In this document: in pieces, positions 17,750-27,295 of the stretch | How the letters are laid out: each line of letters opens with the position of its first letter | How positions within the stretch are numbered: the stretch's first letter is position 1 | Assembly (NCBI RefSeq): GCF_003668995.1 | Contig: NZ_CP033068.1 | Span: 2,666,001 to 2,730,000, forward strand | Reading direction: 5' to 3' | Source: Flavobacterium sp. 140616W15 | Lineage (GTDB): Bacteria > Bacteroidota > Bacteroidia > Flavobacteriales > Flavobacteriaceae | DNA length: 64,000 nt | The notes under the pieces: generated by a model | What the model was told of the DNA's origin: nothing | What the model saw: only the letters and a program-made list of their open reading frames with translations | Database searches by the model: none | Program-made: the position numbers and the translations under genes

Positions 17750-18823
17750 ATGGCATTCATCAAATTATACCGTAAAAAATTAGAGGAGAATTATACTTTT
17801 CTCAACAACATTTTCATTTCAAAAAATATTAAATGGGGCGTTGTATCTAAGCTTTTATGTGGAAACAAAATATACCTGAAAGAAATAATTGCTTTAGGAG
17901 TTACCGAAATTCATGATTCGAGAGTTAGCAACCTGAGAAAAATTAAAGCATTAGATCCAAACATTCAAACTGTTTACATAAAACCTCCTGCAAAACGAAG
18001 TATTGCAAGCATTGTAAAATATGCTGATGTTAGTTTTAACACCGAAATTTATACTATACAACTGCTTTCACGTGAGGCCGAAAAACAAAATAAAATCCAC
18101 AAAATCATTATTATGATAGAGATGGGCGATTTACGCGAAGGTGTAATGGGCGAAGATTTAATTGAATTTTATGGTCAGGTCTTAAGTCTTCCGAATATTG
18201 AAATTCGTGGTATTGGTACCAACCTAAATTGCTTGAGCGGCGTTATGCCTACCCAAGATAAATTAATTCAATTAAGTTTATACAAACAACTTATCGAAGC
18301 TAAATTTAATATTAGCATTCCGTGGGTTTCAGGCGGAACTTCGGTTGCATTGCCTTTAATTATAAAGAATGCGAGACCAATGGAAGTAAATCATTTTAGA
18401 ATTGGTGAAGCATTGTTCTTCGGAAAAGATTTGTTTACTGGAGAAACTATTGAAGGCATGCACAATGATGTATTTAAACTCTATACGGAGATTATCGAAA
18501 TAACCGAAAAACCAGACATTCCCACTGGTGAATTAGGAGAAAATGTAGCGGGAAATACTTTTTCTATGAATGATACCGAGGATTTTGGAGGAACATCTTT
18601 GCGGGCAATTCTAGATATTGGTTTACTCGATATGCAACCACAATACTTAGAATCTGATGATGCCGAAATTAGCATTGTCGATGCGAGTTCGGATATGTTG
18701 GTAATTGATATCTCTAAATCTAAAAAAGAATATAACGTAGGCGACTTAATATCATTTAACATAAAATATATGGGAGCATTATACCTTTTGAACTCCGATT
18801 ATATTGAGAAAACAATTGAGTAG
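17750..18823 (+). CDS. Alanine/ornithine-racemase-type PLP enzyme
   Basis: The 357-residue protein has the N-terminal TIM-barrel of fold-type III PLP enzymes. The putative Schiff-base lysine is in KWGVVSKLLCGN (about residue 34), with EMGDLREG and the phosphate-binding region PWVSGGTSVALP further on. Overall it resembles the ornithine/alanine racemase branch (Orr-like) more than classical Alr, since the C-terminal Alr domain is shorter. The exact substrate is uncertain. It probably shares a transcript with the preceding GNAT. Confidence 0.82.
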   Translation: MAFIKLYRKKLEENYTFLNNIFISKNIKWGVVSKLLCGNKIYLKEIIALGVTEIHDSRVSNLRKIKALDPNIQTVYIKPPAKRSIASIVKYADVSFNTEIYTIQLLSREAEKQNKIHKIIIMIEMGDLREGVMGEDLIEFYGQVLSLPNIEIRGIGTNLNCLSGVMPTQDKLIQLSLYKQLIEAKFNISIPWVSGGTSVALPLIIKNARPMEVNHFRIGEALFFGKDLFTGETIEGMHNDVFKLYTEIIEITEKPDIPTGELGENVAGNTFSMNDTEDFGGTSLRAILDIGLLDMQPQYLESDDAEISIVDASSDMLVIDISKSKKEYNVGDLISFNIKYMGALYLLNSDYIEKTIE

Positions 18824-18829
18824 TTTATA

Positions 18830-18858
18830 AAAAACGAGATGACATTCATCTCGTTTTT
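18830..18858. terminator. Bidirectional terminator between racemase and Rid gene
   Basis: The 13-bp arms at 18830-18842 and 18846-18858 (core ACGAGATGA) have a three-base loop, with A and T runs on either side, between two converging genes. Confidence 0.8.
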
Positions 18859-18879
18859 TATTTTAATAAGAGTATTGAA

Positions 18880-19287
18880 TTATTTTGCTGCCCAGATTTC
18901 AATTTCTAATTTAATCTCTGGCAATCCCAATGCCGAAATATATCCAACAGTCATTGACGGATATACTTCTCCAAAAAAAGCATTCCACACAGCATAAAAA
19001 GCATCCCAATCTATTTCTTGAGTTGCCCAGATATTTACTTTAATTACGTCATCTGCAACTAATTCCTGACTATCCAGCACCGCTTTTATATTCTGAAAAG
19101 TATTAGCGACTTGTTCGTTAAAGTTCTCAGGTAAATCTCCTTCTTTGCTTGTACCTATTTGTCCAGAAAAAGTATAAATATCTGCATTACCAGATATCTT
19201 CGTAACATGAGAATAATTGCCAACTGGTGCCGATAAGGTACTTGGATTTGATCTTGTTACCGCTTTTATTTTATTGTTTATGTTCAT
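18880..19287 (-). CDS. Rid (YjgF/YER057c) family protein lacking the RidA arginine
   Basis: The 135-residue protein keeps the Rid fold landmarks YTFSGQIGTSKEGDLPE, FQNIKAVLDSQELVADDVIK and LGLPEIKLEIEIWA. Where RidA has the catalytic PAR (Arg105 in E. coli), this protein reads YPSMTVGYISALGLP, with no arginine. It is therefore unlikely to be a canonical imine deaminase and belongs with other Rid subgroups. Confidence 0.85.
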   Translation of the reverse strand: MNINNKIKAVTRSNPSTLSAPVGNYSHVTKISGNADIYTFSGQIGTSKEGDLPENFNEQVANTFQNIKAVLDSQELVADDVIKVNIWATQEIDWDAFYAVWNAFFGEVYPSMTVGYISALGLPEIKLEIEIWAAK

Positions 19288-19641
19288 TTTTATTTCTAAT
19301 AATTATTAATTTTTTGACAACTTTTATTCCGCAAATAATTCCGAGCTAAACAAATTTAAAAGATGCAATTATAAATTTCCTTTCTCTTTTGAAATATTTA
19401 ACTTGTTACATTACAAGATAAAACAATACTTCCCGCTGATTCATCATTCATAAAAAAAGCCATTTTCATTATTACAACTTCAATTCTGTAAAAAAAACAG
19501 AGTAACTTATTACTTATAAATGGTTTACAATAAAATTATATATTAGCATGTATAAATTCTTCGTCTTTTATTATCTCGAGACTGATGGATTTCAATCATC
19601 AAAGCAGAAATAAAAAACGTTATCAACCAAACCTAGTAATT
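19288..19641. other. Gap with a short third copy of the repeat motif
   Basis: This is AT-rich sequence upstream of the S41 peptidase. Bases 19379-19398 (CCTTTCTCTTTTGAAATATT) are identical to 20 bases at the left edge of both copies of the 280-bp repeat. Otherwise I see no gene. Confidence 0.5.
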
Positions 19642-21057
19642 ATGAATAAACCACTTAAATCTTCAAAAAATAAGTTTATTTTTTTTCTAATCCTATCCTT
19701 TGCTATTACAGTAAGTGTAAGCGGTCAACAGAAAACAATAACGGAGAAATTCAAAAAAGAAACCGTTTTAAAAATAGATTCTTTATTACAAGAAAATTAC
19801 ATATTTCCTGATAAAGCCAAATTAATTGGGAACCATTTAAAAAACGCCTATAAAGAAGGGAAATTCAAGAAATATGATTTATTAGATTCTTTCGCTGTAG
19901 CATTAACAAAAGAAGTTCGATTTATTAATAATGACAAGCATCTTGGAATCTGGCCTAAATTTATCCCTCCTGTTGATGAGAAAAAAGAGGTAGATAAAGA
20001 TTCTTATGAAATTTATCTGCATAATTATACCGACAATCGCAAACGCGCAAATGGTTTTAGAGAAGTCAAACTGATTGATAGTAATGTCGGATATATTAAA
20101 TATAATAATTTCATACACGAGACAGACCAAACAATTGATTCATACATGCACTTGCTAGAAAATGCCGATGCAATTATTATTGATTTAAGATCCAATGGCG
20201 GTGGGAGCCCAAAAACTGTTCAATATTTTTGCAGTTATTTTTTCAAAGATCCTATATTACTAAACACTTTATATTTTAGGAAAGATAATTATACCGAGGA
20301 ATTTTGGGTAAAAAAGGTAAATGGCAAGAAGATGATTGATGTTCCCTTGTTTATTATTACTAGTCCAAAAACTTTTTCAGGAGCTGAAGAGTTTAGCTAC
20401 AATATGCAAACCCAGAAAAGAGCAACAATAATTGGTGAAACAACTGGTGGCGGAGCTAATCCTGGGGAGGTTTTCGATATTAACAATCGGTTAGAAATGT
20501 TTGCTCCTAACGGAACAGGAATAAACCCATTAACCAAGACAAACTGGGAAGGTGTCGGTGTAATTCCAGAATATAAAACAACTCCCGATATGGCTTATGA
20601 TAAAGCTGTAGAGTTGGCTCAAAAAACTGCTTTTGACTATAGAAATAGAAAGGCTGCTGAATCAAAAAAACTTTATCTAGAACTACAGGCAACAATTAAT
20701 CAACAAACAAAACCTATTAACGAAACTGATTTGGCTAAAATGGATCAGCAAATTTTTAATGCTGTAAAAAATTTAGCAGAGTCAGATTTATACAAAGAGG
20801 ATGATATCGTTGCCTTGACTTTTCAATATACAAAAACAAAGCCTTTTATTGCCGAATCTATCTTAAAGAGCAATTCAGAGTTGCATCCCAACTCGCCAAT
20901 TGCTTTTTTAAAATATGGTGATATGCTCGAACAAAACGGAAAGAAGAATAACGCCATAGCAGCTTTAAAAAAAGCCGTAGACATCGCTACAGAAATTAAG
21001 GCTCCTTATCTTGATGGATTAAAAAATCGCTATGAAAGTGTCTTAAAAGGAAAATAG
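19642..21057 (+). CDS. Exported S41-family peptidase with TPR-like tail
   Basis: The frame opens at 19585, but the ATG at 19642 places a signal peptide (KFIFFLILSFAITVSVSGQ) near the N-terminus and is preferred. The TSPc domain is recognised by IIIDLRSNGGGSPKT, the nucleophile region TSPKTFSGAEEFSYNMQ and the downstream RATIIGETTGGGANPG. A C-terminal segment (NSPIAFLKYGDMLEQNGKK) resembles a tetratricopeptide unit. The protein has about 471 residues and is probably periplasmic or outer-membrane-associated. Confidence 0.85.
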   Translation: MNKPLKSSKNKFIFFLILSFAITVSVSGQQKTITEKFKKETVLKIDSLLQENYIFPDKAKLIGNHLKNAYKEGKFKKYDLLDSFAVALTKEVRFINNDKHLGIWPKFIPPVDEKKEVDKDSYEIYLHNYTDNRKRANGFREVKLIDSNVGYIKYNNFIHETDQTIDSYMHLLENADAIIIDLRSNGGGSPKTVQYFCSYFFKDPILLNTLYFRKDNYTEEFWVKKVNGKKMIDVPLFIITSPKTFSGAEEFSYNMQTQKRATIIGETTGGGANPGEVFDINNRLEMFAPNGTGINPLTKTNWEGVGVIPEYKTTPDMAYDKAVELAQKTAFDYRNRKAAESKKLYLELQATINQQTKPINETDLAKMDQQIFNAVKNLAESDLYKEDDIVALTFQYTKTKPFIAESILKSNSELHPNSPIAFLKYGDMLEQNGKKNNAIAALKKAVDIATEIKAPYLDGLKNRYESVLKGK

Positions 21058-21217
21058 TATCAACCAATAATAGTAATATTTATACCCATTTAAAACAAAA
21101 AAAAGGTCAATTACACCCTTTCTTCAACTTGTTCAAATAAATAAAATAAATTTTAAGCATTAAAGTTGCTTAAGTATTAATATTTGCTATTTTTATGAAA
21201 AAATAACCTATATCTTT

Positions 21218-24205
21218 ATGAAAAAAGCCTTATTACTACTCTTTTTGAGTACTTTTTCAACAAAAATACACGCCCAAGATTATTTTCCAAATAATGAAAG
21301 TATTCACAGTAAAAACAATAATTATACGGTTTTTACTAATGCAACTATTTATGTAACTCCAACACAAAAAATAGAAAAAGGTACTTTACTTATACAAGAT
21401 GGAAAAGTAATTGGTGCAGGAAACAATATCGCTATTCCCAAAAACAGCGTCACGATTAATCTGGAGGGAAAAACAATTTACCCTTCTTTTATCGATATTT
21501 ATACTTCTTTTGGAGTAGAAAAACCAAAAGGTTATTCTGGAGGACGCAACCCGTTATACGATACTAAAAGAGCTGGATATTACTGGAATGAAAGTATTCG
21601 TTCTGAAGTAAATGCATACGAAAGCTTTAAATATGACCAACCTAAAGCTGAAGAATTATTAAAAGCTGGTTTTGGAGTAGTTGGAACTCATATCCCTGAC
21701 GGAGTTGCTCGTGGAACTGGTGTTTTAGTAGCACTAAATAATACCGAAAATAGCACTCGAATACTATCTAATAAAGCAACAAACCATTTTGGCTTTACCA
21801 GAAGCGCAACGACTAATCAAGCCTATCCAAGTTCTTTAATGGGGATGATGGCATTGCTTCGTCAAATGTATTTGGATCTAGACTGGTATAAAAAAGGAAA
21901 TTCACCTACCAAGGATTTATCATTAGAAGCCTTGGCCAGTAACGAAAAATTGACACAAATATTTACTACAGAAGACAAGTTAAACAGCTTAAGAGCTGCC
22001 AAAATAGCTAAAGAATTTGGATTAAATTATATCTTAAAAGGATCAGGAAACGAGTTTGAAAGAATTGAAGAAATCAAGAAAACAAATTCACAATTTATTA
22101 TTCCGATAAACTTCCCAGAAGCATATGATGTTTCAAATCCATATCAATCTAATCAAATAGAATTAGCCGACATGCGTTTTTGGAATCAAGCACCAACGAA
22201 CCTAAAGGTTCTTTCAGACAATGGAATTGTTTTTGCCTTGACAACTGACAAATTAAAGAAAACAGAAGATTTTAGAACCAATTTAATAAAAGCTATTAAA
22301 TACGGTTTTGATAAAACAAAAGCATTAGAAGCCTTAACAACTGTACCTGCTACTATATTAGGAAAAAGCAACGAAATAGGAAGCTTAAAAAATGGCAGTT
22401 ATGCAAACTTCGTAATTACTTCAGGGGAGATATTTGATGAGAAAACCATTTTATATGAAAACTGGGTTCAAGGAAGTAAATATGTTATAAATGATGCTAA
22501 TGCAAAAGATATTCGTGGTAATTACGATTTAACTTTCGACTCAACTACTTACAAATGGAAAATTGATGGCACAGCTACTGCTCAAAAATCGGAGATAACA
22601 ACTGTCGATGCTAAAAAAATAACTAGTACATTTTCTACTGCAAACAATTGGATTACTCTATTAATAAGATCTAAAGATTCAACTAAAGCAGATTATAGTC
22701 GATTAACTGGACTTGTAGAAAACTCTCAAAAACTTTCTGGAAAAGCAGTTTTACCTAATGGCAATGAAGTACAATGGACAGCCATAAAAACGGCTCCTTT
22801 TGTAACAGAGAAAGATTCTGCTAAAACAGAAAAACTAAATCCAATTATGCCAGTTACTTACCCAAACATAGCTTTTGGTAATTCAAAAAAATTAACTGCA
22901 CAAACTATATTATTTAAAAACGCTACTGTTTGGACTAATGAAAAAGAAGGAATCCTTGAAGAAACTGATGTTTTAATCAAAAACGGAAAGATAGCTGCTA
23001 TAGGTAAAAACTTATCTGACGGATCAGCAACAGTTGTTGACGCTAAAGGCAAGCATATAACGAGTGGTATTATTGATGAACACTCACATATTGCTATATC
23101 AAATGGTGTAAATGAAATGGGACACAACTCAACAGCAGAAGTAACTATTGAAGATGTTGTAAATTCAGAAGATATCAATATTTATAGAGATTTAGCTGGT
23201 GGTGTTACAATTTCACAATTACTACATGGATCTGCCAATCCAATTGGTGGTCGTTCAGCAATTGTAAAATGGAAATGGGGACAACCAGCAGAAGAAATGC
23301 TATACAAAAACCAACCTAAGTTCATCAAATTTGCACTGGGTGAAAACGTAAAACAATCTAATTGGGGAATCACAAATCCTACACGTTTTCCTCAAACAAG
23401 AATGGGAGTTGAACAAGTTTTTACTGATTATTTCCAACGTGCAAAAGAATATGATGCCTCTTGGAAAAAATACAATTCTGGTTCTAAAAAAGGAAAAGCG
23501 CCTAGAGTAGATCTAGAATTACAAACCATTGCCGAAATCATAAACAAAGAGCGTTTCATTACTTGTCACTCTTACATAGAATCGGAGATTTTAATGTTAA
23601 TGAATGTTACTGAAAAATTTAACTTTAAAGTAAACACTTTTACCCATATTCTTGAAGGATATAAAGTAGCCGATAAAATGAAAGAACACGGAGTCGGAGC
23701 TTCAACTTTTTCTGATTGGTGGGCGTATAAATTTGAAGTAAATGATGCTATTCCATTTAATGGACCAATTATGCACAATGAAGGAATTGTAGTGGCCTAC
23801 AACTCTGATGATGCCGAAATGTCGAGAAGATTAAATCAGGAAGCAGCCAAAGCAGTAAAATATGGCAATATATCTGAAGAAGAAGCTTGGAAATTTGTCA
23901 CCCTGAATCCTGCAAAATTATTACATATTGATGATAAAGTAGGTAGTTTAAAAATAGGAAAAGATGCAGATGTTGTCTTATGGAGTACAAATCCGTTATC
24001 TATTTATGCTAAAGCTGAAAAAACAATTATTGAAGGTGTTGTATATTATGATATTCAAAAAGAAACGGAGCAAGAACTAGCTATTACAAAAGAAAGAAGC
24101 GAGTTAATAGGTCAATTGCTTCAAGAAAAAAATAAAGGAGCGGTAACACAACAACCGAAAAAGAAAGAAAAAAAAGAATATCACTGTGATACTTTAGAAC
24201 AATAA
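21218..24205 (+). CDS. Large exported tandem amidohydrolase
   Basis: The 995-residue protein has a signal peptide and two successive imidazolonepropionase-like amidohydrolase units. The first (about 30-430) lacks the metal-binding HxH (it reads PSFIDIYTSFG). The second (about 560-960) keeps it (GIIDEHSHIAISNG), with further histidines in ITCHSYIES and NTFTHILEG and an aspartate in AYNSDDAEMS. Only the C-terminal unit should be catalytic. The tail is Lys-rich. It is followed 35 bp later by a second amidohydrolase-like gene, clearly an operon. The substrate is unknown; peptidase- or prolidase-like activity is one possibility. Confidence 0.8.
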   Translation: MKKALLLLFLSTFSTKIHAQDYFPNNESIHSKNNNYTVFTNATIYVTPTQKIEKGTLLIQDGKVIGAGNNIAIPKNSVTINLEGKTIYPSFIDIYTSFGVEKPKGYSGGRNPLYDTKRAGYYWNESIRSEVNAYESFKYDQPKAEELLKAGFGVVGTHIPDGVARGTGVLVALNNTENSTRILSNKATNHFGFTRSATTNQAYPSSLMGMMALLRQMYLDLDWYKKGNSPTKDLSLEALASNEKLTQIFTTEDKLNSLRAAKIAKEFGLNYILKGSGNEFERIEEIKKTNSQFIIPINFPEAYDVSNPYQSNQIELADMRFWNQAPTNLKVLSDNGIVFALTTDKLKKTEDFRTNLIKAIKYGFDKTKALEALTTVPATILGKSNEIGSLKNGSYANFVITSGEIFDEKTILYENWVQGSKYVINDANAKDIRGNYDLTFDSTTYKWKIDGTATAQKSEITTVDAKKITSTFSTANNWITLLIRSKDSTKADYSRLTGLVENSQKLSGKAVLPNGNEVQWTAIKTAPFVTEKDSAKTEKLNPIMPVTYPNIAFGNSKKLTAQTILFKNATVWTNEKEGILEETDVLIKNGKIAAIGKNLSDGSATVVDAKGKHITSGIIDEHSHIAISNGVNEMGHNSTAEVTIEDVVNSEDINIYRDLAGGVTISQLLHGSANPIGGRSAIVKWKWGQPAEEMLYKNQPKFIKFALGENVKQSNWGITNPTRFPQTRMGVEQVFTDYFQRAKEYDASWKKYNSGSKKGKAPRVDLELQTIAEIINKERFITCHSYIESEILMLMNVTEKFNFKVNTFTHILEGYKVADKMKEHGVGASTFSDWWAYKFEVNDAIPFNGPIMHNEGIVVAYNSDDAEMSRRLNQEAAKAVKYGNISEEEAWKFVTLNPAKLLHIDDKVGSLKIGKDADVVLWSTNPLSIYAKAEKTIIEGVVYYDIQKETEQELAITKERSELIGQLLQEKNKGAVTQQPKKKEKKEYHCDTLEQ

Positions 24206-24240
24206 AAACAAAAGATTCACAAATAGAAAAATAGATAACT

Positions 24241-25548
24241 ATGATAAGTAAAAAGACATATATTTTACTATTGGCATTTTGCATGCCAATAACTATAATA
24301 GCACAACAAATACCTGCTCCAAAACAAACAAAATCGGTTTTAATACTAAATGCCACTGCACATTTAGGCAACGGAACTGTAATAGAGAATAGTGCTATCG
24401 GGTTTAAAGATGGGAAAATAACATTAGTAGCAGATTCTAAAACAATCAGACTTGCTGCTAATGCATACGATACTACAATCGACGCTAGTGGAAAACACGT
24501 TTATCCAGGATTTATTGCTCCAAATTCTACCTTAGGACTTGTAGAAATCGATGCTGTAAAATCATCTAATGACGATGAAGAAATTGGAAGTATTAATCCT
24601 AATGTGAGAAGTATTATTGCCTATAATTCTGAGTCTAAAGTAATAGAAACTGTCCGTCCCAACGGAATTTTAATAGCTCAAGTTACACCTCGTGGAGGAA
24701 GGATTTCTGGAACCTCATCTATAGTACAATTAGATGCATGGAGCTGGCAAGATGCTATACTAAAAGAAAATGACGGGATTCATCTTAATTTCCCTCCTAG
24801 CTTTAAAAAAAGTGGTTCTTGGTTTGAGCCAGGCCCTATTGAAGCCAACAAAGATTATGTACCCCAAATTGAAGAAATCAATGCTTTTTTAATTAATTCT
24901 AAAGCCTATTTCGGGGACGCTCCAAAAGAAAGAAACTTGATTTTTGAATCAACGAAAGGGCTTTTTGATGGAACTCAAACCTTGTTCATTCATGCCAATG
25001 AAGAAAAACAAATCATCGATGCTATAAAATTAACTCAAGATAATGGAATCAAAAAAGTAGTTATCGTAGGTGGTTTTGAAGCCTATAAATCTGCTGATTT
25101 ATTACAAAAAAATAATATTGGTGTGCTATTAAAACGCGTTCATGATATGCCACAAAGTGATGATCAAGACATTAACTTACCTTATAAAATGGCTAAAATA
25201 TTAACTGATAAAGGTATTTTAGTTGGCTTAGAAAATAGCGGTGACAATGAGCGTATGAATACTCGAAACTTAGCATTTTTGGCTGGTACATGTGCAGCTT
25301 ATGGTTTAGATAAAGAACAGGCATTACAATTAATAACATCTAATACCGCTAAACTATTAAGTATAGATGAACTTTGCGGAACTCTAGAAACTGGAAAAGA
25401 TGCTACTTTATTTATATCAGAAGGTGATGCACTCGATATGAGAACCAACAAACTTACTAATGCTTTTATACAAGGAAGAATGATTAGTCTGGAAACACAT
25501 CAAACTAAATTATACAAAAAATACAAAGAAAAATACAATCAGAAATAA
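24241..25548 (+). CDS. Exported amidohydrolase-like protein without HxH
   Basis: The 435-residue protein has a signal peptide ending near CMPITIIAQ. It shows the small beta domain (LGNGTVIENSAIGFKDGKIT) and the closing segment GTLETGKDATLFISEGDALD of metal-dependent amidohydrolases. At the metal-binding strand it reads GFIAPNSTLGL instead of the usual GxxDxHxH, so it is probably a non-catalytic partner of the 21218 protein. Confidence 0.75.
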   Translation: MISKKTYILLLAFCMPITIIAQQIPAPKQTKSVLILNATAHLGNGTVIENSAIGFKDGKITLVADSKTIRLAANAYDTTIDASGKHVYPGFIAPNSTLGLVEIDAVKSSNDDEEIGSINPNVRSIIAYNSESKVIETVRPNGILIAQVTPRGGRISGTSSIVQLDAWSWQDAILKENDGIHLNFPPSFKKSGSWFEPGPIEANKDYVPQIEEINAFLINSKAYFGDAPKERNLIFESTKGLFDGTQTLFIHANEEKQIIDAIKLTQDNGIKKVVIVGGFEAYKSADLLQKNNIGVLLKRVHDMPQSDDQDINLPYKMAKILTDKGILVGLENSGDNERMNTRNLAFLAGTCAAYGLDKEQALQLITSNTAKLLSIDELCGTLETGKDATLFISEGDALDMRTNKLTNAFIQGRMISLETHQTKLYKKYKEKYNQK

Positions 25549-25587
25549 ACGCTATTAATAATAGTTTGAACTATTTACAGCTGAGCC

Positions 25588-25628
25588 AAAAGACCTAAAT
25601 GAGTAATTCATTTAGGTCTTTTTTTTTA
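25588..25628 (+). terminator. Terminator of the amidohydrolase operon
   Basis: The perfect 15-bp arms at 25588-25602 and 25608-25622 (core AGACCTAAATGA) are followed by a T run. Confidence 0.85.
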
Positions 25629-25888
25629 AAATACTTATACTCTACATTTAATTAATAACTAATCACGTCATGAAAAAACGTGCATTTTTAATTAAATCAT
25701 AAACTACAAACACTGAATAAACAAAACCTATCATTTGCGAAATTTAATTTTTACGTAGTTTTTAACCACTACCTGCAAAATTAAGGGGGTGTAAATGAAA
25801 ATTTAATAAAAATAAAACAGTTGACGCTATTTTTCATAGGGGTATTAAATCATTTTATACTTTTATCAAAATTTAAAACTAACCAACT

Positions 25889-27205
25889 ATGCGAAAAATT
25901 ATTTTAACTGTGATTCTTATCACGATTTTGGTACTAACCTTTCTCTCTAATTTTATCTTGTCTGACAACCCTATTCCTGCTGAAGCTGTAAAGTTTGATA
26001 CTGGAGATACTGCTTGGATGATTGTTGCAACTGCATTTGTATTGCTAATGACTCCAGGATTAGGTTTCTTTTACGGAGGAATGGTAGGCAAGAAAAACGT
26101 AATTAGTACCATGCTTCAAAGTTTTATGGCAATGGTAATTGTAACCATTTTATGGGTAGTTATTGCATTTGGATTGGCATTTGGTCCATCAATAAAAGGT
26201 ATTATAGGTAACCCAACTTCAAATTTGTTTTTTCAAGGCGTAGGCACTAATACCGCGTGGGGTCTTGCTCCTACTATCCCTTTTATGTTATTTGCATTAT
26301 TTCAGGCAAAATTCGCCATTATAACCCCAGCTTTAATAACAGGAGCATTTGCAGAACGTGTTCGTTTTTGGGCCTATCTATTATTCATGGTGTTATTTAT
26401 ATTAGTCATTTACTCTCCTTTGGCACATATGACTTGGCACCCAGAAGGTATTTTCTTTAAAATGGGCGTACTTGATTTTGCTGGAGGAACAGTTGTACAC
26501 ATGAGTGCAGGTTGGGCAGCATTAGCAGGAGCCATATTTTTAGGAAAAAGAAAAGTTCAAAAAGTAAATCCTGCCCGTATAACCTATGTATTACTAGGAA
26601 CAGCATTATTATGGTTCGGATGGTTCGGATTTAATGCTGGTTCAGCTTTAGGAGCTAATGGTTTAGCCGTTCAAGCCTTAGGAACAACAACAGTTGCAGC
26701 TGCTGCCGCTGCAATGGCTTGGGTGTTTCTTGATAAAATTTTAGGACATAAATTGTCTGCACTCGGAGCTTGTATTGGAGCAGTTGTAGGTCTTGTAGCG
26801 ATCACTCCTGCTGCAGGTTTTGTAAGCATTCCTCACGCAATCTTTATTGGATCATTTGCCGCTATTGTGAGCAATCTTGTTGTTGGCCAATTTCCTAAAG
26901 GAAAAATCGATGATGCACTAGATGTCTTTGCTTGTCATGGTGTAGGCGGTATGGTAGGAATGGTATTAACTGGAGTTTTTGCTTCTAAAGCGATTAATCC
27001 AGCCGTTGGAGACAATCAAGGGCTTATTTTTGGAACCTCAACATTATTCACAAATCAACTAATAGCAATGGTGATCGTATCTGTTTTTGCCTTTGTAGGA
27101 TCTTATATTCTTTTCATTATTGTAAACAAAATTACACCTCTAAGAGTAACTGAAGAAAAGGAAGAATTAGGATTAGATATCTCTCAACATGGAGAATTCT
27201 TGTAG
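25889..27205 (+). CDS. amt: Amt-family ammonium channel
   Basis: The 438-residue membrane protein has about eleven helices after an N-terminal segment that may act as a signal peptide. The twin pore histidines are present in GTVVHMSAGWAAL and in FACHGVGGMVGMV, and TPGLGFFYGGMV marks the family. No GlnK/PII gene is next to it, which is unusual for Amt genes. It is a single-gene unit with its own terminator. Confidence 0.94.
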   Translation: MRKIILTVILITILVLTFLSNFILSDNPIPAEAVKFDTGDTAWMIVATAFVLLMTPGLGFFYGGMVGKKNVISTMLQSFMAMVIVTILWVVIAFGLAFGPSIKGIIGNPTSNLFFQGVGTNTAWGLAPTIPFMLFALFQAKFAIITPALITGAFAERVRFWAYLLFMVLFILVIYSPLAHMTWHPEGIFFKMGVLDFAGGTVVHMSAGWAALAGAIFLGKRKVQKVNPARITYVLLGTALLWFGWFGFNAGSALGANGLAVQALGTTTVAAAAAAMAWVFLDKILGHKLSALGACIGAVVGLVAITPAAGFVSIPHAIFIGSFAAIVSNLVVGQFPKGKIDDALDVFACHGVGGMVGMVLTGVFASKAINPAVGDNQGLIFGTSTLFTNQLIAMVIVSVFAFVGSYILFIIVNKITPLRVTEEKEELGLDISQHGEFL

Positions 27206-27233
27206 AAAAACATTCTTAATCTAACATAAATAA

Positions 27234-27267
27234 AAAAGCACTCTAAGTATAAATTAGAGTGCTTTTT
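27234..27267 (+). terminator. Terminator after amt
   Basis: AAAAGCACTCTAA (27234-27246) pairs with TTAGAGTGCTTTTT (27254-27267). Confidence 0.8.
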
Positions 27268-27295
27268 CTTTGAATTAACTTCACCTTCTATTTAA

